Assembly (NCBI RefSeq): GCF_900142715.1
Contig: NZ_FRBX01000001.1
Location: 1,054,001 to 1,118,000 of the forward strand
Source: Flavobacterium pectinovorum
GTDB taxonomy: Bacteria > Bacteroidota > Bacteroidia > Flavobacteriales > Flavobacteriaceae
Length of the DNA: 64,000 nt
Direction: 5' to 3'
Shown here piece by piece: positions 60,951 to 64,000 of the stretch. The position numbers and the translations under genes were made by a program. The notes under the pieces were generated by a model that was given only the letters and a program-made list of their open reading frames with translations, searched no databases and was not told the origin of the DNA. The number at the start of each line of letters is the position of its first letter. Position 1 is the first letter of the stretch.

Positions 60951-61853
60951 TTAAGCTATCTGCAGGTTTCGGAGTTGGTTGTAACAATTGTTGAAACTCT
61001 CAATCTGGTTTCGGGAAACGGGAACTTTTGCATTGGTATTAGGAAAAGATAAAAGGTAACCCTGAGAATTTCCACTTACTTTTTCGATCTTAAACATATT
61101 AACCAAATAGGTTCTGTGGCATCTGAAAAAATGCGGATAATCGGCGATTTGTTTTTCGAATTGTGTGAGCGAAATTCGTTTGAGTTCTACGGTAGCTTCT
61201 TCGTTGTTTGACTTTGTGAGTTCGATATAATTTCCATCGGCTTTTACAAATAGCAAATCTTCTAAGTTTAAAGTAAAATCATCTTGTTTGACTTGGGTAT
61301 TGATAAAAAGGGTAGGAGATACTGCTGTTTTTTGTGTTTTGTTTTCAAGAGGAGTAAACTGAAGCACAAAAGGAGATCCTTTTTTTGACTTAAAATAAAA
61401 ACCAGCCATTCTGAGGAAAAAATAAAAAAGGATTCCGGCAAGAAAACAGTTTCGTATTTCTTCATACAAATAACGCCATGACCAGTTATTTGGATTATTA
61501 TATATTAAATCGCGCATTAAAAAACTGGCAATTCCGGACAAAAGCAAAAAAATGCCAACGTGAATGTATTCTTTCAGCAATGTCCAGTTTTTGAGTTGGT
61601 TCCGTGTGATGTAATTGTATGTTCCGAAATATGAAAACAAGATTAATGCAGGCGAAAAAGCGTGAAAAAAACAAATCAAAAAATAATTAAGTCTAAATTC
61701 AGGCTCATAAACGCCAAATGGCGCAAATAATAAAAGAAATACAAAAATAGAAGCAAATACAATCGCAGAACTTTTCAGGAGATTTTCTGGCTGATATCGG
61801 GTTGGATATTCAATTTCGTTTAATAAATGCTCTTTATTGATGTAAAATGGCAT
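60951..61853 (-). CDS. Membrane-bound LytTR transcriptional regulator
   Basis: The 300-residue protein has four membrane helices (residues about 28-150) and a C-terminal LytTR domain (LNLEDLLFVKADGNYIELTK, YPHFFRCHRTYLVNMFKI, PVSRNQIESFN). It has no receiver domain, so the membrane part may sense directly. Such one-component LytTR proteins are frequent in Bacteroidota. The acyltransferase gene downstream is the likely target. Confidence 0.85.
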   Translation of the reverse strand: MPFYINKEHLLNEIEYPTRYQPENLLKSSAIVFASIFVFLLLFAPFGVYEPEFRLNYFLICFFHAFSPALILFSYFGTYNYITRNQLKNWTLLKEYIHVGIFLLLSGIASFLMRDLIYNNPNNWSWRYLYEEIRNCFLAGILFYFFLRMAGFYFKSKKGSPFVLQFTPLENKTQKTAVSPTLFINTQVKQDDFTLNLEDLLFVKADGNYIELTKSNNEEATVELKRISLTQFEKQIADYPHFFRCHRTYLVNMFKIEKVSGNSQGYLLSFPNTNAKVPVSRNQIESFNNCYNQLRNLQIA

Positions 61854-61910
61854 GGAATATTTGGCTTTGTTTGGGATTAAAAGTACAAAAATAGTTGTTA
61901 TGAAAACGGG

Positions 61911-61999
61911 TGTCCTAGCCCTGATAGAAGTGGAAATCCTTTTATTTTTTTTCTTTAAAAAAATAAAAGATTGAAACGGATAGCAGGAAATAGCTCCTA
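61911..61999 (-). repeat. AGGAGCTATTTCCTGCT element, second copy
   Basis: Read on the minus strand, AGGAGCTATTTCCTGCTATC and ATCAGGGCTAGGACAC bracket an A/T-rich hairpin (TTTATTTTTTT/AAAAAAATAAA type). The ends match the 28843 copy; the centre differs. Confidence 0.7.
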
Positions 62000-62029
62000 A
62001 AATTTTTCCTCAACTTAATTGACATACTT

Positions 62030-62069
62030 AAAAAGCCTCCCAAAATCTCTCGATTTCAGAAGGCTTTTT
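62030..62069 (-). terminator. Terminator of the leucine-rich surface protein gene
   Basis: AAAAAGCCT pairs with AGGCTTTTT, 26 bp downstream of the gene at 62095 on the minus strand. Confidence 0.8.
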
Positions 62070-62094
62070 AAATGAAATACCTAAATTTATTTCT

Positions 62095-64000
62095 TTATTC
62101 CTTAATTACTTTTTCGACTTTAATGCCGTTTTCAGTTGTAATTCTGATGAAATAAAGTCCGTTTGCTTTGTTTGAAATATCAAGTGTTGTATTGTTGTTG
62201 CTTTCTATTTTTGTTTGCAGGATTCTTCCCTGAACGTCAAATAATTCGATAAGTTTTATAGTATTGTCGCTATTAATATTCATATTTCCTTTTGTAGGAT
62301 TAGGATATAATGCCACACTTTTATCAACTTCAAGATCTTTGGTTCCTAAATTTTTAAAAATAGTTTCGGCTTTATTGGTTTCAATTGGCGCGTTATAATC
62401 AAAGAAAATATCGGCTTGTTTTTCAACCTTGTCATTGGTAATCAGATCGTCCAGTGTTTTAATTTTAAATAAAATATTGCCATGATTGTTAACAGGAGGA
62501 TCCTTTGCTGTAAGTTTTGCTTTTTTAGCAGTACCTAAATTGATGTTGGTAAAAATAAATTCAGCAACATTTCCGTGAATGTTTATTTGAGACGGATGCG
62601 AAGTATCTAATAATTGCAGCGAATTAATATCGTATTTGGTTGGATCGATCGCTACTTTTACCACTACATTCTCTGCAGGAGCCGTTCCTGTATTCTCAAA
62701 ATTGATTACATAATGTAAATACTCGCCAATGGTACTCGGAGAAACATTTTTTCCTTCAAGACATTCGATATCATTAGGATCATAAGAACCTATCACAACC
62801 TGATTGTAATTAAATGTATTATCTGCCGGATTAAGATCGCCTGCAATTGGGTTTATTGTCGCTGTAAAATTCAATACATCATCTATATTTACGGGAGGCG
62901 TTTGTACGGGTGTGTTTACATTCAGTCCAAAATAATTACTTCTGCTTTCAAATGGAAGTAAGTTGTTGTAATTCCAGCCCAATAATCCCGGACTTTGCAC
63001 ATTTGGAGCCAAAGTTGCCAAACCATAATGCATTAAGTTTTGATTGTAGTTAAAATTAAAACTTCCGCTTGCGGTTTGATTTCCTTTGTTTCGAATCACG
63101 ATTTCATACCAGGCCATAAATCCGGGTCTTGCAGGCACAATTGGCACAATAACAATTTCGATATCGCTTTGAGATCCGTTTGCGGTAATACAAAAATCCT
63201 GAGTTGCAACATTATTGTTACTATCTGCAAAAGAAAGCAACGGATTAACCGGAGAAATACTGAAAAGTGTTGGGTTTTCAAGATGTGGTGTTAGTGAAAA
63301 ATTTCCTGCACCAGTATAAAAAACATATTTTCCGCTGGCTTTGGTAAAGGCTTCATTTTGCGTCGTGCCGTCATGAAGTCCAACTTTCAAATTTGGCTGT
63401 TTGGCATCTGAGGCATCACAACCATTGTTGTCAAGGTCAAAAGCAATTGTTCCTGTAATTGTATTGTAATTTCCGCCCGGCGTAAAAGAGCAATACGAGT
63501 TTACTTCTACATTTGATAAGCCAACGGTTAACAAATAGTTTTTTGTTGCAATAATATCTGCTTCGTCCTGACAAACAAAAGCCAGATTGGTATTGGCATT
63601 GCCTAAAAATAAAGTTTCGGTTTTTCCGTTTTTGGCAAAAATCATTTTAAGATTTGGATTGCTGCTTGCAGATAAAGTCTGGAAATTTGTAAAACCAGAA
63701 AGATCAATGTTTTCTAAGGCGCTTCCGTTTACGTTTAGGGTTATAATATTTGGTGAATCAGAGAAATCTATGGCCGTAATTGGTGTTTCAATACAAAAAA
63801 CAGACGTTAAAGCACTGCAGCCCGAAAGGTTAAGAGAAGAAACAGTATTATAACTGCAATCCAGGCTTTTTAAATTGGTTAAACCAGCAACATTCAACGA
63901 TGTTAACGGTGCTTTTTCAAGCGGTTTTCCACTTATAGAAAGCGTTTCAAGAGCTGTACAGCCCTGAACATTTATTGATGTTAATGCGGTACTAATATTA
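62095..64000 (-). CDS. Leucine-rich-repeat surface protein with T9SS sorting domain (5' end outside the window)
   Basis: The frame is open to the window edge; the first in-window residues NISTALTSINVQGCTALETL continue the repeat unit, so the start lies beyond 64000. In-window order: leucine-rich repeats (LTNLKSLDCS, CSALTSVFC, FTNFQTLSASSNPNLKMIF), a SdrD-B-like segment (ITGTIAFDLDNNGCDASD), and a DUF7619-like region (GSYDPNDIECLEGKNVSPST to FFDYNAPIETNKAETIF). A type IX sorting domain (ALYPNPTKGNMNINSD to KANGLYFIR) ends the protein. It is probably exported and anchored at the cell surface; its binding partner is unknown. Confidence 0.87.
   Translation of the reverse strand, partial: NISTALTSINVQGCTALETLSISGKPLEKAPLTSLNVAGLTNLKSLDCSYNTVSSLNLSGCSALTSVFCIETPITAIDFSDSPNIITLNVNGSALENIDLSGFTNFQTLSASSNPNLKMIFAKNGKTETLFLGNANTNLAFVCQDEADIIATKNYLLTVGLSNVEVNSYCSFTPGGNYNTITGTIAFDLDNNGCDASDAKQPNLKVGLHDGTTQNEAFTKASGKYVFYTGAGNFSLTPHLENPTLFSISPVNPLLSFADSNNNVATQDFCITANGSQSDIEIVIVPIVPARPGFMAWYEIVIRNKGNQTASGSFNFNYNQNLMHYGLATLAPNVQSPGLLGWNYNNLLPFESRSNYFGLNVNTPVQTPPVNIDDVLNFTATINPIAGDLNPADNTFNYNQVVIGSYDPNDIECLEGKNVSPSTIGEYLHYVINFENTGTAPAENVVVKVAIDPTKYDINSLQLLDTSHPSQINIHGNVAEFIFTNINLGTAKKAKLTAKDPPVNNHGNILFKIKTLDDLITNDKVEKQADIFFDYNAPIETNKAETIFKNLGTKDLEVDKSVALYPNPTKGNMNINSDNTIKLIELFDVQGRILQTKIESNNNTTLDISNKANGLYFIRITTENGIKVEKVIKE

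Overview
This window looks like chromosome from a Flavobacterium-type member of the Bacteroidota. The DNA is AT-rich. Promoters fit the Bacteroidota pattern (TTTG or TTG, about 20 bp, then TANNTTTG). Two large surface proteins end in type IX secretion sorting domains, and gaps between genes carry the dispersed palindromic repeats typical of flavobacteria. I see no tRNA, rRNA, CRISPR array or intact transposase.

Layout. 0.3-7.2 kb: a luciferase-like oxidoreductase, a secreted sugar-dehydrogenase/CBM protein, a fatty acid desaturase, a deaminase and a GNAT-MarR pair. 7.3-8.0 kb: a two-gene module of unknown function (DUF6934-like protein plus a small partner), seen again at 21.1 kb and, diverged, at 41.7 kb. 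8.1-12.5 kb: an AraC regulator, a ferric-siderophore reductase-like protein, OxyR, a hydrolase and OsmC. 12.7-21.0 kb: a restriction island with an Mrr nuclease and a type I operon (hsdM, hsdS, hsdR). Three small overlapping genes inside that operon look like a toxin, an antitoxin and a SecB-like chaperone. 22.1-41.6 kb: a stress and detoxification region with SDRs, epoxide hydrolase-like enzymes, Ohr, thioredoxins, a YceI operon and many local regulators (two TetR, AraC, HxlR, Crp/Fnr, LytS/LytTR). Several candidate operators can be read directly.

42.5-52.2 kb: a LuxR-type response regulator followed by an NRPS-independent hydroxamate siderophore cluster: PLP decarboxylase, lysine N-hydroxylase, membrane acyltransferase-like protein, a fused acyltransferase-synthetase, then the same pair again as separate genes. 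The regulator and the cluster each have a TTTAGA-N5-TCTAAA palindrome at the promoter, which suggests joint iron control. 52.5-55.5 kb: RidA-like, Crp/Fnr, a secreted protein and a cyclase-fold-like protein. 55.6-59.1 kb: a repeat-bounded segment with a Drt2-like antiviral reverse transcriptase, a hairpin-rich leader that may encode its ncRNA, and a divergent 459-residue protein with a duplicated C-x-YNS module. 59.1-64 kb: a small protein, an acyltransferase, a LytTR regulator and the 3' part of a large leucine-rich surface protein cut by the window edge.

The strongest leads are the reverse transcriptase locus, the toxin-antitoxin-chaperone set inside the restriction operon, the three DUF6934-like modules, the duplicated fused/split siderophore genes, and a direct-repeat operator at a fixed 67-bp distance from the promoters of three separate genes. 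Family names come from motif recognition only; no database search was run.
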